From positions 1 through 27,899 of the forward strand of contig URDQ01000019.1 in assembly GCA_900546675.1 (NCBI GenBank): a DNA stretch of 27,899 nucleotides. The letters run 5' to 3'. The DNA is from an uncultured Porphyromonas sp. (GTDB lineage Bacteria > Bacteroidota > Bacteroidia > Bacteroidales > Porphyromonadaceae). The notes under the pieces were generated by a model. That model was not told the origin of the DNA. It worked only from the letters and a program-made list of their open reading frames with translations, and made no database searches. Numbering within the stretch: the first letter of the stretch is position 1; the number at the start of each line of letters is the position of its first letter. The position numbers and the translations under genes are program-made. Of the stretch, positions 1 through 8,201 are shown piece after piece.

Positions 1-89
1 TATCAGAAGCTCGATGAAACCAATTCAGTTGCATTTGATAGTTGAATCTACACTCCTCATACAGCATAGCCCATCTGTTCGATTTTTTG

Positions 90-98
90 TACCTTTGC
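90..98 (+). promoter_or_regulatory. Predicted promoter -7 box upstream of tmRNA
   Basis: TACCTTTGC matches the Bacteroidota sigma-ABfr -7 consensus TAnnTTTG. No TTG is found at the usual distance of about 20 bases upstream, so only half of the promoter is supported. If used, transcription would start near 105 and give the tmRNA precursor a leader of about 110 bases. Confidence 0.55.
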
Positions 99-110
99 AC
101 CAGATGAGTG

Positions 111-139
111 GGAGGAGCCTTCGCTTGAGGCGATCCTCC
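111..139 (+). other. Hairpin in the tmRNA 5' leader
   Basis: GGAGGA (111-116) pairs with TCCTCC (134-139), and GCCT (117-120) pairs with AGGC (128-131) across a two-base bulge at 132-133, leaving a seven-base loop. It lies between the predicted promoter and the mature tmRNA. No T-run follows, so it is not a terminator. It could be a processing signal or part of a separate small RNA; nothing in the sequence decides this. Confidence 0.45.
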
Positions 140-216
140 GCTAGACTCAGATACGATCTCTCCCCAGCTGAGCGATATAGCGATACGCTAGTCTGGGAGA
201 TGCAACATACACTCTT

Positions 217-617
217 GGGGCTGATTGGCTTTGACAGCGTGTTGTAGTGATCCGTAAGCATGTGGTGCCTGCTGTGACGCACCTTAAAACCTTACTGCGA
301 ACCTTTCTAAATGGCGAAAACAACTTTGCTCTCGCTGCGTAGTCGAAGTATAGTACACTGACGCTTCATCCCAGGCACAGGTGCCGGGACGAGACATCAC
401 CCAGGGGGCCGTTGCTCCGAGGCGCTCTGATACGGTGGTGCATGGATATCGGGGATCGGATGGTGTAGCCTCGTACATCGTCTTAAACTTTAGAGGATAA
501 GGCTTTAGCTCGGTCGCTGTGCTCGTGAGTTGAGGCCCGACAATCAAAGTACAGCTAAACATGTAGAAAGCGTTTTGCCACCATGTTTGGACCGGGGTTC
601 AATTCCCCGCAGCTCCA
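217..617 (+). ncRNA. ssrA: Transfer-messenger RNA (tmRNA)
   Basis: tmRNA rescues stalled ribosomes by acting first as an alanine tRNA and then as a short mRNA that adds a degradation tag. The 5' end GGGGCTG (217-223) pairs with CAGCTCC (610-616) over seven base pairs, one of them G-U, to form the acceptor stem. The T-arm region (GGGGTTCAATTCCCC) lies just before the 3' end. A tag reading frame GENNFALAA ending in TAG lies at 313-342, close to the GENNYALAA and GETNYALAA tags I recall from related bacteria. The bases after the acceptor are ACAA, so CCA is not encoded and must be added after transcription. The length of about 400 bases is normal. Two open frames at 14-247 and 284-562 overlap this gene and are not real. 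Confidence 0.95.
313..342 (+). other. tmRNA tag-peptide reading frame
   Basis: GGC GAA AAC AAC TTT GCT CTC GCT GCG TAG encodes GENNFALAA followed by a stop. The ALAA end is the usual protease recognition end of tmRNA tags. Taking GGC (313-315) as the resume codon is inferred from tags in related genera. Confidence 0.88.
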
Positions 618-636
618 CAACCCCACTGACAGTACG

Positions 637-682
637 TCCCCTCGCTTAGGTCTCACGATCTGAGCGAGGGGAGTTCTTTTTT
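637..682 (+). terminator. Rho-independent terminator of tmRNA
   Basis: TCCCCTCGCT (637-646) pairs perfectly with AGCGAGGGGA (663-672). The stem can extend inward by about five more pairs with two G-U wobbles. A T-rich tract at 674-682 follows. Confidence 0.9.
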
Positions 683-716
683 ACGTGGAACAATGCTCCA
701 TTGGCGTAAAAATCGT

Positions 717-725
717 TACCTTTGC
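717..725 (+). promoter_or_regulatory. Predicted -7 box for the ftsK-ffh operon
   Basis: TACCTTTGC fits TAnnTTTG(C) and lies 74 bases before the ATG at 799. A TTG at 701-703 is too close (13 bases) to be a standard -33 element. The box lies downstream of an alternative in-frame ATG at 685, which argues that translation starts at 799. Confidence 0.6.
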
Positions 726-798
726 ATCAAGCTTTCCTGTGAGGAGATCACCACGCATGGTACGATGCTCACGCTACAGACTTCCTGATTACTACCTC

Positions 799-3384
799 AT
801 GGCTACATCTAAAGATAAATCAACTAAGAAACGCTCGACGAAGAGTCGCAAGCGTACGAACGCTCCTAGCAGAAAGGACACAACCTCCTCTCGCTCGGTG
901 GGGAGTCGTATGCGCTCGTGGACGCAAGACCTAAAGAACAATGTCGTCAACAAGCGATATGGCGAGCTGATCTCGTTTATCTTGGGACTGATCCTCCTAG
1001 CCTTCATCATATACATCCTCGTGGCTTGTGGCTCCTACCTTGTGGTCGGGGCTCGTGACCAAAGCATCGTCACGGAGCTAACGCCTTGGGAGGCATTGAC
1101 ACAGACGCTCCCTGAGGGGATCGACAGCTCCGTCGTGGAGATACAAAATATAACCCGTGTACATGGTGCTTATCTAGCACATTGGCTGATGGATGGCTTC
1201 CTCGGCTTCGGGAGCTGGTTCTTGCTCTTCTTTGGTATCATCTGTGCGCTACGTATGATGCGCATCACCAAGCGTGGGAGTCTCATCAAACTATGCGTCT
1301 ATGCGATCCTGCTAAGCCTATGGACGGCTCTAGCCATATCGGCTCTGCAAAACATACTGGGGCTGCCCACATTCTTCCGCTGGGGAGGTGCTTATGGTGC
1401 GCTTTGGCTGGGCAAGATGCTACCAGCCATCGGGTGGCTAGGCGTCTCGCTGACGCTGCTAGTCACGATCATCATCCTCATCGTAGTGATACGCTACGAG
1501 TACCTCCAGTGGATGCGCCGTGCTATCGGGCTAGGCTGGGTCAAGCGTCCTAGTCGTCGCCGCACGACCGAGGCTGAGCGTGATGACACAACTCTAGAAC
1601 CAGTGGAAGATGCAGGCGATGAGCCTAATGATGAAACGGAATATGATGCTCTCGAAGACGAAGAGGAAGACGAAAAGCTAGAGACTCCTCTCTCTGAGCC
1701 TAGCGTAGCAACCTCACAGACGGAGCCTCTCAGATCATCTCGTGTTGCAACGAGTCGCTCATCACAAGAGAGCCGTGCGACTAGTTCTACACCAGCCGAG
1801 GAGAACTTGGAGGGAGGTGTCACGGTGACCGTAGCGCAGGGAGATGCCGACTCGCAAGCAGCCGCTGTCATACCACAGAGTGACTCCCGTCGTGGAGGAT
1901 ACCAGATGCCTTCGCCAGACCTACTGGCCGATGTCGACCAGTCTTCGCAAACGATAGACAGAGCTGAGATCAAGGAGATCGAGCAGCTCATCATCGAGAA
2001 GCTGAGCGACCTAGGCATCGGTCTAGAGCCTGTCGAGGTGACCATCGGACCGACCGTAACGCTCTACGAGTTCAAGCTAGACCCTAAGGTCAAAGTCAAT
2101 CGTATCCGTAGCCTTGAGGACGACATAGCGATGAAGGTGGAGAGCATCGGTGGCATCCGTATCATTGCTCCGATGCCTGGACGTGGCACCATAGGTATCG
2201 AGGTGCCCAACCGCAACCCTCGGACCGTTGGTATGAAGGCGCTGATCACTTCTCAGAAGTTTATCACGACAGATCAGAAGCTTCCGATAGCCATCGGGCG
2301 TACCATCACGAACGATGTCTACCTCTTTGACCTTTCCAAGATGCCACACCTCCTGATCGCAGGTGCTACGGGTCAGGGTAAGAGTGTCGGCCTGAATGCG
2401 CTCATCACTTCACTCCTATATAATAAGCGTCCCGAGGAGCTTAAGCTGATTCTCATCGACCCGAAAATGCTGGAGTTTAGCATCTACGAGAGCATCGGTC
2501 GTCACTTCCTGACGAAGCTCGAGGACGAGGAGAAGTATATCATCACCGATACGAATAAGGCACTCCCTGTCCTAGAGTCGCTCTGCGTGGATATGGACGG
2601 ACGCTACGAATTGCTCGCACGTGCTAAGGTGCGCAACATCGCCGAGTACAACAAGCTCTTCCGTCAGGGACATCTACGTGAGGAGGATGGCTTCGTCTTC
2701 CTTCCCTACTTGGTACTCATCGTCGATGAGTTTGCCGACCTCATCATGACCACAGGACGAGCCATCGAGAAGCCTATCGCACGCCTAGCACAGAAGGCGC
2801 GCGCAGCGGGTATTCATATCGTCCTAGCGACACAACGTCCTAGTACAGACGTGATCACAGGTTTGATCAAAGCAAACTTCCCAGCACGTATCGCCTTCAA
2901 GGTCTCCTCGCAAGTGGACTCGCGCACCATCCTCGACACCAAGAGCGCCAAGGATCTCATCGGACGTGGCGACATGCTCATCAACGACGGCAAGGAGATG
3001 CGACGTATCCAGTGTGCCTTCATTGACACGCCTGAGACGGAGCGCATCGTGGACCACATCTCTCGTCAGCCCTATCCGACAGTGCCCTATCTGCTGCCTG
3101 AGCCTCCCGCCACGGAGGGTGCGGCTGGGGCTACTGGAGCTGGAGGTGGTGGCGCGACCGAGCGCGACCCGCTCTTTGAGGAGGTGGCTCGCCACGTTGT
3201 GCAGATGCAACAAGGATCGACGAGCAATATTCAGCGGCGCTTTAACATCGGGTACAACCGAGCTGGACGCATTATGGATCAGCTCTACGAGTGCGGCATC
3301 GTCTCGGCACAAGATGGTAGCAAGCCTCGCCAAGTGCTGATCGCTGATGAGACAACGCTCGATCAACTTCTAGACACTTTCTAA
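799..3384 (+). CDS. ftsK: DNA translocase FtsK/SpoIIIE family
   Basis: Septum-anchored motor that pumps chromosomal DNA during division and aids dimer resolution. From the ATG at 799 the protein has 861 residues. Domains in order: a basic N-terminus; about four membrane segments (the first near 57-79); an acidic, low-complexity linker from about 262; and the RecA-like motor with Walker A GATGQGKS at 522-529 and Walker B VLIVDEFADLI near residue 643. The C-terminal winged-helix gamma domain covers roughly 792-861 and in characterised FtsK reads polar DNA motifs. An in-frame ATG at 685 would add 38 residues unlike the family and would place the start before the predicted promoter, so it was rejected. 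The stop lies 13 bases before the lolA-like gene, first of three genes co-transcribed behind it. Confidence 0.95.
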   Translation: MATSKDKSTKKRSTKSRKRTNAPSRKDTTSSRSVGSRMRSWTQDLKNNVVNKRYGELISFILGLILLAFIIYILVACGSYLVVGARDQSIVTELTPWEALTQTLPEGIDSSVVEIQNITRVHGAYLAHWLMDGFLGFGSWFLLFFGIICALRMMRITKRGSLIKLCVYAILLSLWTALAISALQNILGLPTFFRWGGAYGALWLGKMLPAIGWLGVSLTLLVTIIILIVVIRYEYLQWMRRAIGLGWVKRPSRRRTTEAERDDTTLEPVEDAGDEPNDETEYDALEDEEEDEKLETPLSEPSVATSQTEPLRSSRVATSRSSQESRATSSTPAEENLEGGVTVTVAQGDADSQAAAVIPQSDSRRGGYQMPSPDLLADVDQSSQTIDRAEIKEIEQLIIEKLSDLGIGLEPVEVTIGPTVTLYEFKLDPKVKVNRIRSLEDDIAMKVESIGGIRIIAPMPGRGTIGIEVPNRNPRTVGMKALITSQKFITTDQKLPIAIGRTITNDVYLFDLSKMPHLLIAGATGQGKSVGLNALITSLLYNKRPEELKLILIDPKMLEFSIYESIGRHFLTKLEDEEKYIITDTNKALPVLESLCVDMDGRYELLARAKVRNIAEYNKLFRQGHLREEDGFVFLPYLVLIVDEFADLIMTTGRAIEKPIARLAQKARAAGIHIVLATQRPSTDVITGLIKANFPARIAFKVSSQVDSRTILDTKSAKDLIGRGDMLINDGKEMRRIQCAFIDTPETERIVDHISRQPYPTVPYLLPEPPATEGAAGATGAGGGGATERDPLFEEVARHVVQMQQGSTSNIQRRFNIGYNRAGRIMDQLYECGIVSAQDGSKPRQVLIADETTLDQLLDTF

Positions 3385-3397
3385 AACGAGAACCATT

Positions 3398-4087
3398 ATG
3401 AGACCAACCCTCTCCTTATCATACCAGCGACACACTGCGCACTTTGCGACACGTCTCTTAGGGTCGCTCTGCGCTCTGTTCCTGTGTGGCGCTTTTGCCA
3501 TAGCACCTCTGCAAGGACAGCGCAAAGCGGTCTTTGACCTCAACAAAGCACTCCAACAGTTCGAGCAACAGGTCAAAAAAGGTGTTGCTATCACCTTTAC
3601 GCTGACTGCACAAGGCACGCAGCCACAAGAGGGCTACACATGGCTCTACGGACGGCGCTTTATGCTCAGTATGCCTGATATGGAGGTTGCCTTCGACGGC
3701 TCGACACTGCGTATCATCAACCAAAGTGAGCGCACCTACACCTTGATGACTCCCTCCGAGCAAGACCTCACAGCGATGAATCCGCTCGCTTACATACAGA
3801 AAACTTCGCAACGCTTCCGCATCACCGAGCGCAAGAGTCCTCGTGGCACGGTCGTCTACCGCTTTGTCCCCACGCAGGGTACCAACGTACTCGCAGGGGT
3901 CAAGTACTATGAGGTGACCTTCGACCAGCAGAGTCAGGCTCCTAAGCGAGTCGATCTCTACTTTGATTTAGGCGAGCAAGTCTCTTACACCATTCACAAG
4001 ATACAGCCGAAGGAGCATATTACGTCACAATCCTTTACCTTTGCACCGCAAGAATACAAATCGCTCGAGGTCGTAGACCTACGCTAG
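3398..4087 (+). CDS. LolA-like outer-membrane lipoprotein carrier
   Basis: A 229-residue protein with a long N-terminal signal region (hydrophobic core LLGSLCALFLCGAFAIA, likely cleavage after LQGQ near residue 41). The rest fits the LolA/LolB fold: a DLNKALQQFEQQVKKGVAITFTL start, repeated beta strands, and a C-terminal segment with YYEVTFDQQSQAPKRVDLYF. LolA carries lipoproteins across the periplasm from the inner to the outer membrane; Bacteroidota members are diverged, so the substrate role rests on family resemblance only. The gene starts 13 bases after ftsK and lies 26 bases before panD. A LolA-type gene directly after ftsK is an arrangement I also recall from other bacteria, which supports the call. 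Confidence 0.75.
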   Translation: MRPTLSLSYQRHTAHFATRLLGSLCALFLCGAFAIAPLQGQRKAVFDLNKALQQFEQQVKKGVAITFTLTAQGTQPQEGYTWLYGRRFMLSMPDMEVAFDGSTLRIINQSERTYTLMTPSEQDLTAMNPLAYIQKTSQRFRITERKSPRGTVVYRFVPTQGTNVLAGVKYYEVTFDQQSQAPKRVDLYFDLGEQVSYTIHKIQPKEHITSQSFTFAPQEYKSLEVVDLR

Positions 4088-4113
4088 GCCTCTGGCGCTC
4101 CACATTATAAACT

Positions 4114-4461
4114 ATGTACATACAGGTACTCAAATCTAAGATCCATCGTGTCCGGGTCACACAGGCTAACCTCAACTACGTGGGTAGCATCACCATCGAC
4201 CGCACCCTTATGGATGCCGTGGGCATACTACCAGGAGAGCGGGTGCAGGTGGTAGACTGCAACAACGGCAACCGCCTCGACACCTACGTCATCGCTGGCG
4301 AACCCGACAGCGGAGTCATCTGTCTCAATGGTCCCGCAGCCCGTCTCGTACAGCCTGACGACATCGTCATCGTTATGTCTTACGCACTTATGGACTACGA
4401 TGAGGCTCGCACCTTCCAGCCTAAGATCATCTTCCCCGATAGCGACACGAATCGTCTATAA
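4114..4461 (+). CDS. panD: Aspartate 1-decarboxylase
   Basis: Makes beta-alanine from L-aspartate for pantothenate and coenzyme A synthesis in the cytoplasm. The 115-residue length is normal. The Gly24-Ser25 self-cleavage site is present in YVGSI; Ser25 becomes the pyruvoyl cofactor of the alpha chain. Tyr58 (in DTYVIAGE), a conserved active-site residue, is present, as is the GxxCLNGPAARL segment near the middle that is typical of the family. The gene lies 26 bases after the lolA-like gene and 21 bases before ffh, so it is probably co-transcribed with them. This metabolic gene has no obvious link with the secretion and division genes around it. No other pantothenate genes are in the window. 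Confidence 0.96.
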   Translation: MYIQVLKSKIHRVRVTQANLNYVGSITIDRTLMDAVGILPGERVQVVDCNNGNRLDTYVIAGEPDSGVICLNGPAARLVQPDDIVIVMSYALMDYDEARTFQPKIIFPDSDTNRL

Positions 4462-4482
4462 ACCACTCATCATCTCAGCAAC

Positions 4483-5823
4483 ATGTTTGAAAACCTAAGC
4501 GAACGCCTAGAGCGTTCATTCAAAATACTCAAAGGACAAGGGAGTATTACCGAAATAAATGTCGCCGAAACGCTCAAGGATGTACGTCGTGCCCTACTCG
4601 ATGCCGACGTCAACTACAACGTAGCTCGAGACTTCACCAACCAAGTCAAGGAGAAGGCTCTCGGCCAGGACGTCCTCACAGCGGTCAATCCAGGGCAGAT
4701 GATGGTCAAGATCGTCCATGACGAGTTGGCCACACTGATGGGTAGCGAGGCGGTAGCTATCAACCTCAAGGGAAGTCCCGCCATCATCCTTATGTCAGGA
4801 CTGCAGGGCTCGGGTAAGACAACCTTCTCAGGCAAGCTCGCCAATATGCTCAAGAAGCAGGAGCAGCGCAAGCCACTCCTCGTAGCGTGTGACGTATACC
4901 GTCCCGCTGCTATCCAGCAGCTACACGTACTAGGCGAGCAAATCGGCGTACCCGTCTATAGTGAGCCAGACAGCAAAGATCCCGTACAGATCGCTCGCAA
5001 TGCGATCGCCCACGCTCAGCAGGAGGGACTAGACACCGTCATCATCGATACCGCTGGTCGTCTAGCGGTCGATGAGGAGATGATGAATGAGATCAGTAGC
5101 ATCAAGGAGGCGATCCGACCCGATGAGACCCTCTTCGTCGTAGACTCTATGACTGGTCAAGATGCGGTCAATACGGCTGCCGAGTTTGACAAGCGACTCG
5201 ACTTCGACGGTGTGATCCTCACCAAGCTCGACGGTGACTCACGTGGTGGTGCTGCGCTTTCGATACGCAGTGTCGTCAACAAGCCGATCAAGTTCGTCGG
5301 TACTGGCGAAAAGATGGAGGCACTGCAGGTCTTCCACCCCTCACGTATGGCCGATCGTATCCTCGGCATGGGTGATATCGTCTCACTCGTCGAGCGTGCA
5401 CAGCAGCAGTACGATGAGGAGGAGGCAAAGCGCCTAGAGGCAAAGATCGCTAAGAACCAATTTGACTTCGACGACTTCCTCGCACAGATCGCTCAGATCA
5501 AGAAGATGGGTAACCTCAAGGATCTCGTCTCCATGATCCCTGGAGTAGGCAAGATGGTCAAAGACCTAGACATCAGCAATGACGCCTTCAAGGGCATCGA
5601 GGCAATCATCTACTCCATGACCCCCGAGGAGCGTGCCAAGCCCAGTATCCTCGATGGCTCACGACGCAAGCGCATCGCTGAGGGTAGCGGTACCTCCGTT
5701 GCCGAGGTCAATAGGCTCATACAGCAGTTTGACCAAGTCAGCAAGGTGATGCGCAAGATGCAGAGCGGAGGCTTCGGTCGTCCTCAAGCTAAGAAGCAAA
5801 AGAAGAACAAGAGGCGCCGCTAA
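4483..5823 (+). CDS. ffh: Signal recognition particle GTPase Ffh
   Basis: Binds signal sequences as they leave the ribosome and, with SRP RNA and FtsY, brings the ribosome to the membrane. The protein has 446 residues. Domains: N-terminal helical bundle (1 to about 90); the GTPase domain with P-loop GLQGSGKTT near residue 105, a DTAGR motif and TKLDGDSRGG; and the methionine-rich M domain from about residue 300, with SMIPGVGKM, RRKRIAEGSGTSVAEVN and several methionines near the C-terminus, ending in a very basic KKQKKNKRRR tail. All expected GTPase motifs are visible. It is the last gene of the operon begun by ftsK and is followed by a strong terminator. SRP RNA was not found in the window. 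Confidence 0.97.
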   Translation: MFENLSERLERSFKILKGQGSITEINVAETLKDVRRALLDADVNYNVARDFTNQVKEKALGQDVLTAVNPGQMMVKIVHDELATLMGSEAVAINLKGSPAIILMSGLQGSGKTTFSGKLANMLKKQEQRKPLLVACDVYRPAAIQQLHVLGEQIGVPVYSEPDSKDPVQIARNAIAHAQQEGLDTVIIDTAGRLAVDEEMMNEISSIKEAIRPDETLFVVDSMTGQDAVNTAAEFDKRLDFDGVILTKLDGDSRGGAALSIRSVVNKPIKFVGTGEKMEALQVFHPSRMADRILGMGDIVSLVERAQQQYDEEEAKRLEAKIAKNQFDFDDFLAQIAQIKKMGNLKDLVSMIPGVGKMVKDLDISNDAFKGIEAIIYSMTPEERAKPSILDGSRRKRIAEGSGTSVAEVNRLIQQFDQVSKVMRKMQSGGFGRPQAKKQKKNKRRR

Positions 5824-5851
5824 GCCTCAGAAATAGAGCTAGCAACATACA

Positions 5852-5908
5852 CAAGAGACGCATCGTCCTCATCAGCAGATGAGAGGGCGGTGCGTCTCTT
5901 GCTTTTAT
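5852..5908 (+). terminator. Terminator of the ftsK-lolA-panD-ffh operon
   Basis: An 11-bp perfect stem, CAAGAGACGCA (5852-5862) with TGCGTCTCTTG (5891-5901), encloses a second small hairpin (CTCATC/GATGAG). TTTTA follows. The right arm overlaps the TTG of the next promoter. Confidence 0.88.
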
Positions 5909-5930
5909 CTAATTCGTTTTGTACTTTTGC
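5899..5930 (+). promoter_or_regulatory. Promoter of the FISUMP-like lipoprotein gene
   Basis: TTG at 5899-5901, a 20-base spacer and TACTTTTGC at 5922-5930 match the Bacteroidota TTG-N(~20)-TAnnTTTG layout. The ATG lies at 5964, giving a leader of roughly 28 bases. Confidence 0.75.
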
Positions 5931-5963
5931 TCTACACTTACACGTAAACAGATTTACAACTCT

Positions 5964-7061
5964 ATGAAACGAATTCTTCCCTTACTTATGTGCATTGCTC
6001 TAATCGTCTCTTGCACTTCAGAGCCTAACCCTACGGAGTGTGAGACCTACAGAGCGACATTTACGGCCACCCCAACCTCATTCCCTGGAGAGGGTGGGAC
6101 AGGTCATATCGAAGGTATCCTCGAGCAGATCGGCTCCGATGGAGAGGTCATCAGTCAGCAGCAACTCAAGGCAGAAGACTTCACCATCAGTCTCAAGGAG
6201 GGCAACGCCTCTGAGATCACCATCGACGATGCCCAAAAGCGCTTCGCCGTAAAGGAGGGCAGTGATGAGGTAGACTTCGTCCTCGAGGCTGTCGTGACAG
6301 AGCACCCCGATCTCACGCAGCTGATTACCATACATCGCGAGTCTAATCAGCTACAACTCCCACTAGCCTATGTGACCGAGTACAATGTCAACCAGGCGGG
6401 CGATGCCTTTGTAACCACCCATGCCAACAACACCAGTGGTTACTTCACATTCCCAGAGGCTGTTGAGAAGTTTGCCTCCATTACAATCGCTGGCAGACAA
6501 TATCACCTCCCCACGATAGCTGAGTGGCAAGCCATCGTGCCACGATACAGAGGTATGCCAAACTTCGTAGAGTTTGACCACGATTGCGACTTCCGAGACA
6601 TCGAGGAGACTGTTATGGTTCATGGCACAGAGATCAGCTTTACAAGCGATTACTACTCCGCATCTACTGGCAAGATAAAGGCCACTTACGCTATCCGCTT
6701 TAAGGGTACCGACCTGCTCTCAGCTTGGAGATATGAATACATAGTCAACCCCGATGATGATAGCCCAATGAGTATGATGATGAAGATAACATGCCGACCC
6801 ATCTCAGAGGATGTCAGTATCGAAGATGTATCTCAGCCAGAATATTGGGAGCCTACAGCAGAAGACATCGTACGCATCTTCCCCTCTTGTGGCTGGAAGC
6901 GTCAGGACGAGATCCGGCTCATCAAGACGAGCGGATACTACTGGGCTGTCGATCAGGAAAACGATGATCGTGGCTGGCGTATGGGCTACTATAGCCACTG
7001 TGCCGACTCTGGGAATAGTAACCCCAAGACTTGTGGCTTCACCATCAGACTATTTAAGTAA
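5964..7061 (+). CDS. Predicted surface lipoprotein, FISUMP-like C-terminal domain
   Basis: A 365-residue protein. MKRILPLLMCIALIVSC is a lipoprotein signal with Cys17 as the lipidated residue. An upstream in-frame ATG at 5919 precedes the -7 box and was rejected. Residues about 27-120 (FTATPTSFPGEGGTGHIEG onward) look like a BACON- or Ig-like beta domain. The C-terminal part has a HLPTIAEW motif, several aromatic and Cys residues and a closing CGFTIRLFK strand. This recalls the FISUMP / formylglycine-enzyme-like fold, in which RLPTEAEW is common. No enzymatic residues are recognised and the function is unknown. A cell-surface role is inferred from the signal. It has its own promoter and is followed by a terminator-like hairpin, so it is probably transcribed alone. 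Confidence 0.6.
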   Translation: MKRILPLLMCIALIVSCTSEPNPTECETYRATFTATPTSFPGEGGTGHIEGILEQIGSDGEVISQQQLKAEDFTISLKEGNASEITIDDAQKRFAVKEGSDEVDFVLEAVVTEHPDLTQLITIHRESNQLQLPLAYVTEYNVNQAGDAFVTTHANNTSGYFTFPEAVEKFASITIAGRQYHLPTIAEWQAIVPRYRGMPNFVEFDHDCDFRDIEETVMVHGTEISFTSDYYSASTGKIKATYAIRFKGTDLLSAWRYEYIVNPDDDSPMSMMMKITCRPISEDVSIEDVSQPEYWEPTAEDIVRIFPSCGWKRQDEIRLIKTSGYYWAVDQENDDRGWRMGYYSHCADSGNSNPKTCGFTIRLFK

Positions 7062-7067
7062 GCAACC

Positions 7068-7126
7068 GGCTCACACCTCCTCGGGGGCTCACCGCTCGCT
7101 GAGGAGGTGTAGCCATCTTCTCTTTA
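7068..7126 (+). terminator. Terminator-like hairpin after the FISUMP-like lipoprotein
   Basis: ACACCTCCTC (7073-7082) pairs perfectly with GAGGAGGTGT (7101-7110), and GGCT/AGCC (7068-7071 and 7111-7114) extends the stem across one bulged base. The following tract (TCTTCTCTTT) is T-rich but broken by C residues, so termination may be incomplete. Confidence 0.65.
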
Positions 7127-7249
7127 CTCAACAATCTTAATCTCAACCATACACCCGAGCCTTCGATAAGGTGTCCTCGCGCCTGAAGCTATTCCTTCCC
7201 AAACAGAACCTATAGAACAGGAGGAGGTAGTAGGGAGGCACATAAGCTT

Positions 7250-8110
7250 ATGAAGACACGACTACTTCAAGTGACTCTCGTCACACTATTACTCACACTC
7301 ACCTCACTGCCCAGTTATGCGCAAGAGATGTACAAGCTGTACATCGCTGGAGTACAGGTCTCCTCAGACAACTGCGCCGACCTCTCTACCATAGAGGGCG
7401 TGACAGGCACTGCTAGCTACGATCCCGAGACCAATACCCTAACACTCGACGGAGCCAGCATTCTCAACACAAAAGCAGAGAACGGCTGGGGTAGCGCTCG
7501 TGGACTCTACAATATGACCAAAGGACTGACCATCAAGCTCATCGGCGACAACAGCATCGTATCCGAGCAGAGCGGTGGCATAGCCAATGGTGAGAGCATC
7601 ACCTTCACAGGCGAGGGCAGTCTCAAGATCACAGGCACCTCCACAGGCAAGGACTCCTATCGATACGGCATACTAAATATGGGGAAAATAACCGTACAGA
7701 ACTGCTCTCTCGAGGTGAGCGCTGGGTTGTACGGACTCAAGAGTGGCAAGTGGGCCTTCGAGAAGTGCAACGTCCGCACACAGGGAGGTGCCGACGGAGC
7801 TAGCTTCGGAGCACTAGACGCAGAGCCCACCTTCACCAGTTGTTCTATCACAGCTCCCAGCAATACGCAGTGGGGCAAAAACAAGAGCGACCTCTACAAC
7901 CTCTGTGACGCAGAGGGCAAGATAGTCACCGACCTAGTCACCATCGCACGTGAGAAGGAAGACGGCATCGAGTCTATAACGTCCACGCAGTCCACAGTGC
8001 CTTCAGGCGTCTATGATCTCCAAGGCTTGCGACTCTCCGACGATTTACGAGAGCTGCCCGACGGCATCTACATTGTCAATGGAGAGAAGGTAATCCTTCG
8101 CAACCGATAA
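7250..8110 (+). CDS. Secreted predicted beta-helix protein with short 'GIYIVNGEK' tail
   Basis: A 286-residue protein with a clear signal peptide (MKTRLLQVTLVTLLLTLTSLPSYAQ). The body has repeating short strands such as ASYDPETNTLTLDGASI, GLTIKLIGDNSIV, GESITFTGEGSLKITG and KITVQNCSLEVSAG. This is the pattern of right-handed parallel beta-helix proteins often annotated as carbohydrate-binding. The end, VYDLQGLRL...LPDGIYIVNGEKVILRN, resembles the short C-terminal tails common on exported proteins of Prevotella and Porphyromonas. It is much shorter than a full type IX secretion signal of about 70-80 residues, so export by that system is only a suggestion. No TAnnTTTG box was seen upstream. A GGGAGG 11 bases before the ATG is unusual in a lineage that rarely uses Shine-Dalgarno sequences. 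The ligand and function are unknown. Confidence 0.6.
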   Translation: MKTRLLQVTLVTLLLTLTSLPSYAQEMYKLYIAGVQVSSDNCADLSTIEGVTGTASYDPETNTLTLDGASILNTKAENGWGSARGLYNMTKGLTIKLIGDNSIVSEQSGGIANGESITFTGEGSLKITGTSTGKDSYRYGILNMGKITVQNCSLEVSAGLYGLKSGKWAFEKCNVRTQGGADGASFGALDAEPTFTSCSITAPSNTQWGKNKSDLYNLCDAEGKIVTDLVTIAREKEDGIESITSTQSTVPSGVYDLQGLRLSDDLRELPDGIYIVNGEKVILRNR

Positions 8111-8156
8111 TCATTAAGTCAGGTCTGAGGCATTGAAACTTCAGACTAAGCCTAAA

Positions 8157-8201
8157 ATATCCCCGTAGGAAATCCCAAATTCCTACGGGGATATCTTTTA
8201 T
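8157..8201 (+). terminator. Strong terminator after the beta-helix protein gene
   Basis: A perfect 15-bp stem, ATATCCCCGTAGGAA (8157-8171) with TTCCTACGGGGATAT (8180-8194), has an eight-base loop and is followed by CTTTTATT. Confidence 0.9.

Noticed and set aside
284..562. Open frame on the minus strand, and another at 14-247 on the plus strand
   Set aside because: Both overlap tmRNA or its leader and have no protein-like features.
685..798. In-frame ATG extending FtsK by 38 residues
   Set aside because: The extension precedes the TACCTTTGC box at 717-725 and has no FtsK-like sequence. The ATG at 799 fits the family.
1494..2045. 183-codon minus-strand open frame inside ftsK, Ser-rich product
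   Set aside because: It is the complement of the acidic ftsK linker; its low-complexity product is a by-product of the opposite strand.
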